Origin: Humulus lupulus | Lineage: Eukaryota > Streptophyta > Magnoliopsida > Rosales > Cannabaceae | Direction: 5' to 3' | Assembly (NCBI RefSeq): GCF_963169125.1 | Contig: NC_084802.1 | Location: forward strand, 32,022,107-32,086,106 | DNA: 64,000 nucleotides | Shown here: positions 24,491 through 33,800 of the stretch, one piece after another | Position numbering within the stretch: the stretch's first letter is position 1 | Layout: every line of letters starts with the position of its first letter | Notes under the pieces: model-generated | What the model was told of the DNA's origin: nothing | Databases searched by the model: none | What the model saw: the letters and a program-made list of their open reading frames with translations, nothing else | Position numbers and translations under genes: made by a program

Positions 24491-25713
24491 GCAAGATAGA
24501 CTCCGACCTCGACAACATCATCGATGGTGTTGGCGCCAAGAGGAGCAAGCGTCCCAGAGCGGGGTCGCTGAAGACCGACCGGCCGGGCAAGGGCCCCAAG
24601 AGATCCAAGAAAACCCCTCCTCCTGCTCCGCCGGTTTCGAGCTCCACCACCGCGGCGACTTCCCAGGCCGGCGCTTCCGCAACGGCGCCGTCCTCGTAAG
24701 TCGTCGCTTCTGTAGTGGCGCCGACTTCGCTGGTCGGTCCCTCCGTTATGGTTGAGTCCCAACCTCCTGTGGTGGTTCAGTCATCCTTAGTTCCGCCTTC
24801 TATAAGGCCTTCTGCTTCTCGAGCTCAGAAGCTATCAATTTCCACCCACATGGATGCATATGTGGTCGACAATGCCGCTGGGTCCCATGGATCTACGCTG
24901 GTCTCGGATGTTATGTCCCGGATCGGCCAGAGCTTTGGCAGTCTCGAAGCTCCCCAATGGCAATGCTTGAACGATACCCAAGACTGCAATGTCCTCTATG
25001 AGAAGAGTATCGAGCTCGCTGCCGCGGTAAGTATCCTTCTATAGCCCTTCTTCTTGGTTATAATCACACAGACTTGGTGTTAATGATGACTTTTCTTTTT
25101 TCAGTCTCTTGCCTTTACCGCCCAGCTCAATTATAAGTTGAACAACGAGATTCATTCGAGCATGTCTCATGCTCAAGAGGCGAAGAATCTCCACCTCAAG
25201 GCGAGCGATGATCTAAAGGCAGCGAATGCGAAGCTTGAGGCAGGAGCCAAGGAACGTGAGGACATGGCCATCGAGCTTGGGAAGGTGAAAACTGAGCTCG
25301 AGGAGCATAAGAAGGAGATCACCCAGCTCCAGGAGACCAACAAGAAGCTTGAAGAGGAAAAGGCTGCTACCTTTGACATCATGGAGGATGCAAAAGCTCG
25401 TCTCCTTGCTGAGTACAAAGAGAAGAAGGATCAAGCGGTTGACTCGGCCATGTACCGAATGTGGGCCTACAATGAAGATCTGGACACCAGCTTCTTAGGT
25501 CCTCACGAGGCGACACTTCTTGACAGGTGGAATGCTCGGCTCGAGAAGGAAGAGGCTGATCAGCTCGAGAAGGAAAAGGCTGATCAGCTCGAGAAGGAAA
25601 AGGCTGCTCGGGATGCCGTTTCGGAGGGAGCCCAGGAGGACAGCCATGCTATTCGTCCTGAGGAATCCGGTGCTGCTGATGCTGAGAAGGCCAAGGAGAC
25701 TCCTCTTCCTTAA
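24491..25713 (+). CDS. Opposite-strand gene of element B, 3' exons (basic/proline-rich region, coiled coil)
   Basis: After the acceptor TTGTGCAG (ending 24490) an exon reads AKRSKRPRAG and PKRSKKTPPPAPP, basic clusters that could act as nuclear signals. One TAA (24697-24699, in a GTAAGT context) interrupts the frame. It then reads SRIGQSFGSLEAPQW to the donor GTAAGTATC at 25027. The last exon (25105-25713) begins Ser-Leu as in A. It is a long coiled coil (ELGKVKTELEEHKKEITQLQ), then MYRMWAYNEDLDTSFLG and three copies of a KEEADQLE-type unit, ending acidic at 25713. Whether the TAA is a real break or is spliced out I cannot tell. Confidence 0.6.
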
Positions 25714-26754
25714 ATCTGATCTCGGGGAAATCATTTATTGGGGCTGCGTCCCCTTATTTTTGTAATTATTTTAATTTATGCCCTCGGAGCTGATACAATT
25801 TCTTTAAATATTACTCATATATGCTTTACATTTCTTGGCTCAAAATATTTTGCACATTTTTTATGGATGAACCATTTATGTTTATTTATTCATACAAACA
25901 TATTGTGGATTTAGGTTCGAAGCTCAATGCATTCATGCACAGTTTGTTCAAATTATCCGCTTCCGACCTCGTTATGTTTCAAAGTCGGATATTACTTTAA
26001 CCATGAACCCAAAAGTACTTATATGGTATGTAATGTGAATGATTTGGTTATATCTTTTTTGCTTAGTCACTTTTCCTCATCCTCAGTTTTTGCTCCAAGG
26101 TTAAGAGTTCGAAACTATTTTTCTTTAAGATATTCCAACCTCGATCTCGACTTATTTCGAAATGGGTTTAGGTTCCTACTTATCATCGATTAGTTTTTTG
26201 GCTGGTTTGTTCCAAACCTGTTTAGTTTGCACATCTGGTTAACTCCAAACGTTTTCGGTTTTCGATAATTTGGTTATGTCCGAACTATCTAAGCTCGCGT
26301 ATCTGGTTACATCCAAATACTTTATACGTTTTTGATAATTCGGTTATGTCCGAACTATCTAAGCTCGCGTATCTAGTTATATCCAAATACTTTATATGTT
26401 TTTGATAATTCGGTTATGTCCGAACTATCTAAGCTCGCGTATCTGGTTATATCCAAATACTTCATATGTTTTTGATAATTCGGTTAGGTCCGAACTATCT
26501 AAGCTCGCGTATTTGGTTATATCCAAATACTTCATACATTTTTTATTTTTTAAGCTGATAGTATATCTACCGTTGATGCCCCCTTAATATCCTATGAGTG
26601 TGACCATAGGTTATTAAATTAAGAGAGATTGCAAAAATAAAAAATAAACAGAGATAATATACTGAATGAAATAAATATTTATTTGATGGTAATCAAAAGG
26701 CAAACAAACTAATACAAATAGAAACTCATGGTTATAGGCAACACTTTTCCTATA
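25714..26754. other. Noncoding spacer between convergent genes of element B
   Basis: This AT-rich stretch between the plus-strand gene's stop and pol's stop (26755) contains a tandem array at 26253-26541, annotated separately. No other gene is seen. Confidence 0.55.
26253..26541. repeat. Four tandem copies of a 69-bp unit in element B
   Basis: The unit begins TTTGATAATTCGGTTATGTC and contains CCGAACTATCTAAGCTCGCG and GGTTATATCCAAATACTT. Copies start near 26262, 26331, 26400 and 26469, with a few substitutions each. On the minus strand the array lies in pol's 3' untranslated region. Confidence 0.88.
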
Positions 26755-27813
26755 CTACTGATAGTAACGTCTAAGGTGTTCGCCATTCCATGCTCGGGGT
26801 ACTAGGCTCCCGTCCAATCTCGCAAGTTTGTACACACCAGGTCGGGTGACTGACTCTATCTGGTATGGTCCCTCCCAATTCGGCCCGAGCACTCCAGCTG
26901 CCGGATCTCGAGTTGCCAAGAATACGCGTCTCAACACCAGATCTCCCATTCCGAACTTTCGATCTCGAACCCTCTTGTTGAAATATCTGGTAATTCGTTG
27001 CTGGTAGGCAGCATTTCTCAGCTGAGCCTCTTCTCTTTTTTCTTCAATTAAGTCTAGGGTTTCTTCGAGCTGAGTGTGGTTTGAACTTTGATCGTAAATC
27101 TGAGTTTGGATCGTTGGGATTTCGACTTCTATGGGCAACATTGCCTCGCAGCCGTATGCTAGAGAGAACGGGGTATGTCCTGTTGAGGTTCGAGCCGTGG
27201 TCCTATATCCCCAAAGGACTTGGAGCAATTCTTCGGGCCACCGTCCCTTTGCTTCCTCCAACTTTTTCTTTAAAGAACTCTTGAGAGTTTTGTTCACAGC
27301 TTCGACCTGGCCATTCGCTTGGGGGTGAGCCACTGATGAAAAACTCTTTATTATGTCGTTCTTTTCACAAAAGTTGGTGAACAGGTCGCAATCGAACTGG
27401 GTTCCGTTGTCGGATACGATCTTCCTTGGTACCCCGTATCGGCACACGATGCTCTTTACTACGAAATCAGGGATCTTCTTTGAGGTTATAGTTGCCAATG
27501 GTTCAGCCTCCGTCCATTTTGTGAAGTAATCCATGGCGACTACAGCATATTTTACTCCGCCTTTGCCAGTCGGGAGAGAGCCTATGAGGTCGATGCCCCA
27601 TACCGCGAAAGGCCATGGGGATGTCAACATGGTCAGCTCGGATGGTGGGGCTCGGGGTATCGTGGCGAATCTCTGGCATTTGTCGCATTTCTTCACATAC
27701 TCGAAAGAATCCATTTTAATGGTTGGCCAGAAATATCCCTGACGTATGATTTTCTTGGACAGGCTATGCCCCCCCGGTGTGATCTCCGCAGAACCCTTCA
27801 TGAATTTCTTCAA
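26755..27813 (-). CDS. Integrase of element B (frame separated from upstream pol by one base)
   Basis: The frame contains HSLSKKIIRQGYFWPTI and CDKCQRF (zinc-binding part). The catalytic core has WGIDLIGSLP, IVSDNGTQFDCDL and NGQVEAVNKTL, giving an intact Asp-Asp-Glu triad. The C-terminal domain has GVLGPNWEGPYQIESV and ends WNGEHLRRYYQ at 26755. Its true N-terminus (EEIHEGFCGDHTGG) is in the frame 28018-27764. The join is a run of seven G (element A has six), so a one-base insertion at about 27774-27780 has shifted the frame. Confidence 0.9.
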   Translation of the reverse strand: MKKFMKGSAEITPGGHSLSKKIIRQGYFWPTIKMDSFEYVKKCDKCQRFATIPRAPPSELTMLTSPWPFAVWGIDLIGSLPTGKGGVKYAVVAMDYFTKWTEAEPLATITSKKIPDFVVKSIVCRYGVPRKIVSDNGTQFDCDLFTNFCEKNDIIKSFSSVAHPQANGQVEAVNKTLKSSLKKKLEEAKGRWPEELLQVLWGYRTTARTSTGHTPFSLAYGCEAMLPIEVEIPTIQTQIYDQSSNHTQLEETLDLIEEKREEAQLRNAAYQQRITRYFNKRVRDRKFGMGDLVLRRVFLATRDPAAGVLGPNWEGPYQIESVTRPGVYKLARLDGSLVPRAWNGEHLRRYYQ

Positions 27814-28150
27814 TGATTTTCTTAGCTTCGGGAGGGGTTACGCACCTGAGTAACGGCATGGAATATCCCCTTCGGTACAGCCTTCCATCCAAAATTGTGT
27901 AACGGGGAAGTTGATACATCAACTTTCGAGCTTGGTTCCGATCTTTTGGAAGAACTCCGTTCTCGAGATAATCAACTATCGGGGTCATCCAGGTCGGCTC
28001 TGTTTCGATCATACACACATCTTCCTCTTCTGGCTCGTTAATGCTAGGCGCTGATAGGTGTTCTATGGGTACAACATTCAGCTCTTCGTTTTCGGCGGAC
28101 GTGGCGAGTCGAGCTAAGGCATCTGCATTCGAGTTCTTCTCGCAGGGAAC
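27764..28150 (-). pseudogene. Pol linker of element B between second RNase H and integrase
   Basis: In frame with RT upstream, it follows the UAG at 28151-28153: KNSNADALARLATSAENEEL, then WMTPIVDYLENGVLP and RYTILDGRLYRRGYS, up to the first His residues of the integrase zinc finger. It ends at the G-run frameshift. Element A keeps the similar REQNSNADALAKLAS without a stop at the homologous place. Confidence 0.8.
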
Positions 28151-29887
28151 CTATTCAATTGTATAGAATTCGAAACACTCTAACGCGGATTTTGCCTTCT
28201 CCAAATAAGCTGCCATTCTCGTGCCGCGAGCCTGGTATTCACCCAAGATTTTATTAACCACTAGCTGGGAGTCACTGTAGCAATGTATAGCTTTAGCTTT
28301 GAGCTCCTTAGCTATACGAAGTCCCGCGAGTAAAGCCTCGTACTCGGCCTCATTATTCGACCCTTTGAAGCCAAATCTTAGGGCAGAATGAAATCTTCTT
28401 CCTGCGGGGGTAACTAAAATGACCCCTGCCCCCGCTCTATTTTCATTTGACGAGCCGTCGACGTAAAGTTTCCACAGCTCGTGGGTCGTGGTTATTACCT
28501 CGTCGTCGGCTATACCAGTACATTCCACTATAAAGTCCGCCAATGCCTGTGCCTTAATGGTCGTTCTCGGGTGGTAGGTGATCTCGAACTGACCGAGCTC
28601 AACAACCCATTTAAGAAGTCGTCCTGAAGTTTCTGGTTTAGACAGGACTTGCCTAAGTGGTTGATCAGTCAGCACATGGATGGGATGTGCCTGAAAGTAG
28701 GGGCGGAGCTTACGGGATGAATGAATTAGACTGAGCGCGAGTTTATCCATCAATGGATATCTTGACTCTGCCCCCAGCAATCTTTTACTGATGTAATAAA
28801 CGGGTCTTTGCACCCTCTCTTCTTCTCGGACGAGCACTGCACTTATCGCGTGTTCGGTAGTTGAAAGGTATAGGTACAGTATTTCCCCCATTTCAGGTTT
28901 TGACAGGATGGGTGGTTCTGCAAGGTGCTTTTTGAGCTCCTGAAAGGCCAGATCGCATTCCTCTGTCCATTCAAACTTCTTACCTCCTCTCAGTAAGTTG
29001 AAAAATGGAGGACCACGATCAATAGACTTCGAGATGAATCTGCTTAGGGCCGCCATCCTGCCAGTCAGACTTTGGACATCCTTGTGCCTTCGAGGTGAGG
29101 GCATGTCAATCAGGGCCTTGATCTTGTCGGGGTTAGCCTCGATTCCACGAGAGTTCACAATAAAGCCTAGAAATTTTCCTGAAGATACCCCAAAAGTGCA
29201 CTTCTGAGGATTTAGCTTCATGTTATACTTCCTGAGCACGTCGAAGCACTCTTCGAGGTCATCAACATGGTTCTTGTTGAGTTGAGACTTTACAAGCATG
29301 TCATCAACATAAACCTCCATATTGTTCCCTATTTGTTCTGAAAACATCATGTTTACGAGCCGCTGGTATGTAGCTCCAGCATTCTTGAGCCCGAATGGCA
29401 TGACATTATAGCAGTATAGCCCTTTATCCGTGATGAAGCTCATATGTTCTTGCTCGGGGGCATGCATGGGAATCTGGTTATATCCAGAATAAGCATCCAT
29501 GAACGACATCAGGCCATGCCCCGCCGTGGCATCTACGAGCTGGTCAATCCTCGGTAATGGAAAACAGTCTTTTGGGCAAGCTTTGTTGAGATCTGAGTAG
29601 TCAATACAGGTTCTCCACGTCCCATTGGGCTTTGGGACCAACACCGGATTGGCTACCCAGTCAGGGTAAAAGGCATCCCTAATGAATCGGTTCGCCTTCA
29701 ACCTGTCAACCTCCTCCTTTAGCGCCTTCTTTCTGTCTTCGTCCAGCTGTCTTCGCTTTTGTTGCTTTGGGGGAAAGCTTTTGTCTATGTTTAGAGTGTG
29801 GCTTGCTACATTCGGGCTTATCCCCACCATGTCTAAGTGCGACCACGCGAAGACATCCTGGTTTTTCTTCAAAAAATAGATTAATTG
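28151..29887 (-). CDS. Reverse transcriptase, RNase H and second RNase H of element B
   Basis: The frame is open from the UAG at 29888-29890. Counting from the UUG codon at 29872, RT motifs are NPVLVPKPNGTWRTCIDYSD (residues 75-94), KDCFPLPRIDQLVD, FMDAYSGYNQI, MPFGLKNAGATYQRLV and catalytic YVDD (188-191). The first RNase H region (LYLSTTEHAISAVLVREEE, YPLMDKLALSL) has lost typical catalytic residues. A second domain (LYVDGSSNENRAGAGVILV, NNEAEYEALLAGLRIA, CYSDSQLVVNKILGEYQ) keeps the acidic residues. It ends at UAG 28151-28153 after EFYTIE. There is no ATG near the start, so translation is expected to come through from gag-pro. Confidence 0.92.
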   Translation of the reverse strand, partial: QLIYFLKKNQDVFAWSHLDMVGISPNVASHTLNIDKSFPPKQQKRRQLDEDRKKALKEEVDRLKANRFIRDAFYPDWVANPVLVPKPNGTWRTCIDYSDLNKACPKDCFPLPRIDQLVDATAGHGLMSFMDAYSGYNQIPMHAPEQEHMSFITDKGLYCYNVMPFGLKNAGATYQRLVNMMFSEQIGNNMEVYVDDMLVKSQLNKNHVDDLEECFDVLRKYNMKLNPQKCTFGVSSGKFLGFIVNSRGIEANPDKIKALIDMPSPRRHKDVQSLTGRMAALSRFISKSIDRGPPFFNLLRGGKKFEWTEECDLAFQELKKHLAEPPILSKPEMGEILYLYLSTTEHAISAVLVREEERVQRPVYYISKRLLGAESRYPLMDKLALSLIHSSRKLRPYFQAHPIHVLTDQPLRQVLSKPETSGRLLKWVVELGQFEITYHPRTTIKAQALADFIVECTGIADDEVITTTHELWKLYVDGSSNENRAGAGVILVTPAGRRFHSALRFGFKGSNNEAEYEALLAGLRIAKELKAKAIHCYSDSQLVVNKILGEYQARGTRMAAYLEKAKSALECFEFYTIE

Positions 29888-29893
29888 CTATTT
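29882..29893 (-). promoter_or_regulatory. Candidate UAG readthrough site between gag-pro and pol of B
   Basis: The minus strand reads AAA TAG CAA TTA ATC in one frame. Gag-pro upstream and pol downstream are in the same frame with no other stop. UAG-CAR-YYA is the established tobamovirus-type leaky stop context. Element A, at the aligned place, has AAA GCG CAG CTG. Readthrough itself is inferred. Confidence 0.6.
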
Positions 29894-32800
29894 TTCCTCG
29901 TCTTGGAGGTGTTTTCCGACCTTCACCTTCTTTGAGGGATCAGCTTCCTCGAGCTGAATTTCTTCGAGCTCTTCTAAAGGTTCGAGGTCAACTTTCTCCT
30001 CAATCCTCGGATCGATCTCTTCGTCAATCTCTAAGACCGTTCCGTCTTTGTTTTGTACGATGACGAGTGCTTGAGCGTTCGTTTGTTTCTTTCCCCTCAA
30101 GGAGATGTTATAGCATTCCCTCCCTGCCAATTGGTCTCCTTTTAATGTCCCGACTCCGCTAGGGGTCGGGAACTTAAGGGCCAGATGCCTCACTGATGAA
30201 ACTGCCCCCAGCCCGACCAGGGCGGGTCTCCCGAGCAGCACATTATAGGCAGATGGTAAGTCTACTACCACGAACTCCATTATCTTGGTCACCGAGACTG
30301 GATAGTCTCCCAAGGTCACGGGGAGCTCAATGGATCCCATACAGGCAGTTCCTTCTCCTGAAAAGTCGTACAAAGTAGTTGCACATGCTTTCAGGTCGCG
30401 AAGGGAGAGTCCCATCTTCTCGAGGGTTGCTTTATAAAAGATGTTGACTGAGCTCCCATTATCTATGAGAACTCGGTGGATCCTTTTATTGGCCAACTGA
30501 AGAGTAATGACCAGCGGATCATGATGAGGGAACTGAACATGGGAGGCGTTTTCCTCGGTGAAGGTTATTGGTTGTGTTTCAATCCTCTGGCTTTTTGGTG
30601 CCCTAGGTTCGGGTTCATAAGGAGACCCGTCCCCTGTCTTCAACTCGTTAACATACCTCTTTTGGGCATTCCTTCCCCCTCTTGCGAGATGAGGCCCTCC
30701 CGAGATGGTTATTACATCCTCTCCATCTATCGGTGGGGGCCTGTCTTCTTCCCGAGCTCGGGAGTTATTGTTTTGTATCATCGGAGGCGCAGCTACTCTC
30801 TGGCTCGCGGCCGCCTGACCAGTACTCTGGTTTTTGACATAATGCCGGAAGTAACCTCTCGAGATCAACCCTTCGATCTCGTCCTTCAGTTGTCGACATT
30901 CATCGGTTGTATGTCCGGTGTCTCTGTGGAACCGACAATATTTACTGGAATCCCTCTTGGATTTTTGATTTCTCATCGGGTCTGGGCGCCTAAAGGGGAC
31001 CTGGTTCTCATTAGCCAGGTATATGTTCTCCCGAGACTCATTGAGCTCGGTGTATACTCTATACACGGAGAAATACCTCTCCCCTTTCTTTTTCTTTCCT
31101 CCCTCAGCTTCGGGGTTACTTCCTTCGTTCTTTTTCCTCTTGGAGGGGTTCTCCGTGGCAGGCTTTGGAGCTGCTGGGTCCGCCGAGGTTAAGGCAGAGT
31201 TGATGTTTGTCGTTGTAGTTTCGGACTGGGAGGTCGCTTTGAGCGTCGACCTCGCTTCCTCTACATTGACAAACCTCTGCGCTCGTCTGTTAAACTCGGT
31301 TATTAACCTTACCGGTTTTCCTTGCATGTCGTCCCAAAGGGCACTTCCCGGTAATACACCAACTCGGATAGCCATTAGGTGCCCACTGTCATCCACGTCC
31401 CGAGCTCGGGCTACTTCCAGATTAAATCTCGTTAGGTAACTTTTCAATGTTTCGCCCGGTTGCTGCCGAACGTTAGTTAAGGTGGATGCTTCTGGTCTGA
31501 CCCCCACCATTGCTCTGAACTGCTTCTTAAAGTCTTTAGACAACTGCTCCCACGAGGTTATTGAGTGTCTCTTATACTTTTCAAACCAACTTTTGGCAGG
31601 CCTTGCCAATGATGTTGGAAACAACATGCACCTGAGCTCGTAACCCACGTTACTGGCTCTCATGATAGTGTTGAACGTGCTCAGGTGACTACACGGATCG
31701 GTCTTTCCTTCAAACGTAGGGATGTGAGGAATCCGAAACCCTTGAGGAAATTGAGTGTCAGAAATATGGGGAGCAAACGGCTCGAGCTCCTCATCAGAGT
31801 CCTCATATCGACCATTCCCTCGTTCATTCTTTAAAAGCCTAAAGGCTCTTTCGAGCTGATCGATTCTTTCTTGGACTGGGTCAGTAGGAGCTGCTGTCTG
31901 GAATTGATTGTCATCGATCGTGATTCCAGGCTCGCGTCTCCGCAAGGGATCTCTACGCCTATTCAATCGATCCCTTAGGTCCGGGTTTGTTTGCTCTCCA
32001 TTACCCCGACTCTGGTTTAGGTGATTTCGCAGGTCGGGACGATTCTTGCAGCTTCCAGTGTTATTATGACCTTGGTCATGTTTACTAACGGACCTGGTCT
32101 CTCCGGACTCATCACTGGTGAAGCTCATTGCTCGGTTATTCCGTGATGGATTCTTTCTATGTCGCCTCGTCTCCGCCGTGCGAGACCGAGACGTTTGACT
32201 TTTCTCAGATGGATCGCCTCTCCGCTCCTGGAAAGTCTCCCTGTTTCCTTGTCTTTCCCCCGTACGCCCTTCATTATGATCTCGAACAGGTTGAGCGTTC
32301 CTGCGAGGGGGCGAACGAAATCTTATGGGTGACGGAGGAAACCGTATAGGCGACGGTGGCTGCCACCCTTGCCGCGGCCTAGAGGGTCCGGAATTCGCCC
32401 GAGATGGGTCGGTCGCATTTGGTGCGCTCCCAGGTACCTGAGTCCGAGCCTCTGCAGGGGTTCGGTTATTCTCAGCTCTCGCAGGCACTTCCACAGGCGG
32501 GTTAGCCGGGGCCCGAGCTCGAGTACTCCTCTGGGGCCTAGGTGGAGAGGATGGCTCTGTTGGTGTCAGAGGTTGAGTCGGCCTCCTTGTGGCAGCATCC
32601 TTTCGTGGACGCCCGCGGAGCCTCCAGGGAGGAACATGCACGTCCCTTGGAGGAGGGACTTGGTTTTCGCGCGGAGGCGGGGGCTGAGCCACCTGCGCCT
32701 CTGCGGCTATCCTTGTCAACTCCTCATTTCGTTTGTTGGCCTCTGCCAACAGCTGCTTCAGTTGCCGGTTTTCAAGTTCCACAATAGGAACGTACCGCTC

Positions 32801-32956
32801 AGGATTGTAGTACATATCCTCATCTCTTGGTGGAGGAGGTGGTCCCCAGGAATCAGAAGACCCACTTCTCTCTTCAACATCCGGATTCTCCATTGGCTGT
32901 TTTCCAGGATGTCTTGGGTAATTTTCTTCAGGTGTGTTCTGATTGTTTGTGGCCAT
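29888..32956 (-). CDS. Gag-protease polyprotein of element B
   Basis: The 1022-residue frame starts at ATG 32954-32956, 26 bases past the PBS. The N-terminal 370 residues are Pro/Arg-rich and disordered. The capsid-like Gag domain follows (IPHIPTFEGKTDPCSHLSTF, PTSLARPAKSWFEKYK, QPGETLKSYLTRFNLEVARA). A Cys/His motif is CRFHRDTGHTTDECRQLK. The aspartic protease has VLIDNGSSVNIF (active-site Asp near residue 832, DNGS instead of the common DSG/DTG) and NVLLGRPAL about 70 residues later. Gag packages the RNA; the protease would mature the polyprotein. An intact frame of this length supports recent activity of B. It ends with UAG at 29888. Confidence 0.93.
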   Translation of the reverse strand: MATNNQNTPEENYPRHPGKQPMENPDVEERSGSSDSWGPPPPPRDEDMYYNPERYVPIVELENRQLKQLLAEANKRNEELTRIAAEAQVAQPPPPRENQVPPPRDVHVPPWRLRGRPRKDAATRRPTQPLTPTEPSSPPRPQRSTRARAPANPPVEVPARAENNRTPAEARTQVPGSAPNATDPSRANSGPSRPRQGWQPPSPIRFPPSPIRFRSPPRRNAQPVRDHNEGRTGERQGNRETFQERRGDPSEKSQTSRSRTAETRRHRKNPSRNNRAMSFTSDESGETRSVSKHDQGHNNTGSCKNRPDLRNHLNQSRGNGEQTNPDLRDRLNRRRDPLRRREPGITIDDNQFQTAAPTDPVQERIDQLERAFRLLKNERGNGRYEDSDEELEPFAPHISDTQFPQGFRIPHIPTFEGKTDPCSHLSTFNTIMRASNVGYELRCMLFPTSLARPAKSWFEKYKRHSITSWEQLSKDFKKQFRAMVGVRPEASTLTNVRQQPGETLKSYLTRFNLEVARARDVDDSGHLMAIRVGVLPGSALWDDMQGKPVRLITEFNRRAQRFVNVEEARSTLKATSQSETTTTNINSALTSADPAAPKPATENPSKRKKNEGSNPEAEGGKKKKGERYFSVYRVYTELNESRENIYLANENQVPFRRPDPMRNQKSKRDSSKYCRFHRDTGHTTDECRQLKDEIEGLISRGYFRHYVKNQSTGQAAASQRVAAPPMIQNNNSRAREEDRPPPIDGEDVITISGGPHLARGGRNAQKRYVNELKTGDGSPYEPEPRAPKSQRIETQPITFTEENASHVQFPHHDPLVITLQLANKRIHRVLIDNGSSVNIFYKATLEKMGLSLRDLKACATTLYDFSGEGTACMGSIELPVTLGDYPVSVTKIMEFVVVDLPSAYNVLLGRPALVGLGAVSSVRHLALKFPTPSGVGTLKGDQLAGRECYNISLRGKKQTNAQALVIVQNKDGTVLEIDEEIDPRIEEKVDLEPLEELEEIQLEEADPSKKVKVGKHLQDEEK

Positions 32957-32981
32957 GATTTTCTCAGGGATGAATGCTTAT

Positions 32982-33001
32982 GGCTCTCAATGAAAGCACC
33001 A
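32982..33001 (-). other. Primer-binding site of element B
   Basis: The minus strand reads TGGTGCTTTCATTGAGAGCC three bases after the 5' LTR end. It is identical to the site of element A. Confidence 0.82.
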
Positions 33002-33004
33002 AAC

Positions 33005-33800
33005 TGTTGACGCCGTTTTTCGTCAACAGTGAAAGAAGAGCACATAAACAGTAACTGATAATGGCCAATTAAAATATAACAACACAAACACACGATTTTT
33101 ACGTGGTTCAGCAGTTAAATCTGCCTAGTCCACGAGTCTCTGTTATTAAACTCAAGATTATCTCTGAGAATTCTTAAGAATGAATTCTTCAGAGTTTTCT
33201 CTCAAGCTTCAGAATTTCGGTCCATTACAATGGTGCTTGACCTCTCTATTTATAGAGAAGGCTACAGAATACTATCCCACATATTTTGGGTAGTTACTCT
33301 TTTTGTGTGAATAAAATTAATGGCTTTAAATGCCTATAATCAGATATAAAAGGAAACGTCCCCTGAAGACCAGGGGACGTATAACTGACCAAATAATATC
33401 CCATGATATTATGGGATTTACAACAATAAATGCAGACTGCATCTCTTATGGATAACACTTATAGATATTCTAGGTTTTTATCATATATCTCCAAGGCCTT
33501 AGCTTCCCAGGTTTCTCGTCAGCTTTCGAGCTAGAGACGTCTCCCGAGGTCACATGGCTTTCGAGATCGTATGTGCGTCGAGCTCGGGACCCCTGATCCG
33601 AGGTCATCCCTGAGGATGGATGCATCTCCAGAGCTACCTCTCGAGATCATGCACACTTCGAGGTCACCATATCCGAGGTCGTCTATGTCTTGTAGGTTCG
33701 ATATTCATTCCTAGAGCATACTTCAAACCTTATGAGTACACTTGCTGCGAATCCACCTTTCGAGGTCATATTTAACATAGCTCGAAATCTGGGTATAACA
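33005..33800 (-). repeat. 5' LTR of retrotransposon B
   Basis: It is the partner of 21014-21797 and is 12 bases longer because of an indel near 33514. Its PBS-side end forms an inverted repeat, ACTGTTGACG (33003-33012) with CGTCAACAGT (33021-33030), which includes two bases outside the LTR. Confidence 0.95.

Larger units (their letters stand above)
21014..33800 (-). mobile_element. Ty3-gypsy retrotransposon B (Tat-like), nearly complete
   Basis: Two LTRs (21014-21797 and 33005-33800) are flanked by TAATT (21009-21013 and 33801-33805). On the minus strand it has PBS, gag-protease, RT, RNase H, second RNase H and integrase. An opposite-strand gene and polypurine tract follow. By eye the LTRs differ at about 19 of 784 aligned positions plus one 12-base indel, so B is the youngest layer of the nest. 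One frameshift and two in-frame UAG codons separate it from a continuous gag-pol. Confidence 0.95.

Noticed and set aside
26253..26541. Regular 69-bp repeats as a CRISPR-like array
   Set aside because: Units are contiguous with no unique spacers, in a plant retrotransposon. It is a tandem repeat.
28151..28153. Second UAG in B's pol as another readthrough site
   Set aside because: The following bases are GTT CCC, not CAR YYA, and the position is inside pol next to a frameshift. It looks like ordinary decay of a codon that is Lys in element A.
30476..31192. 238-codon plus-strand frame opposite B's gag
   Set aside because: It lies fully opposite the well-supported gag-protease frame and shows no domain. 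It is a shadow of the biased codon use there, as are 32369-33010 and 29767-30063.
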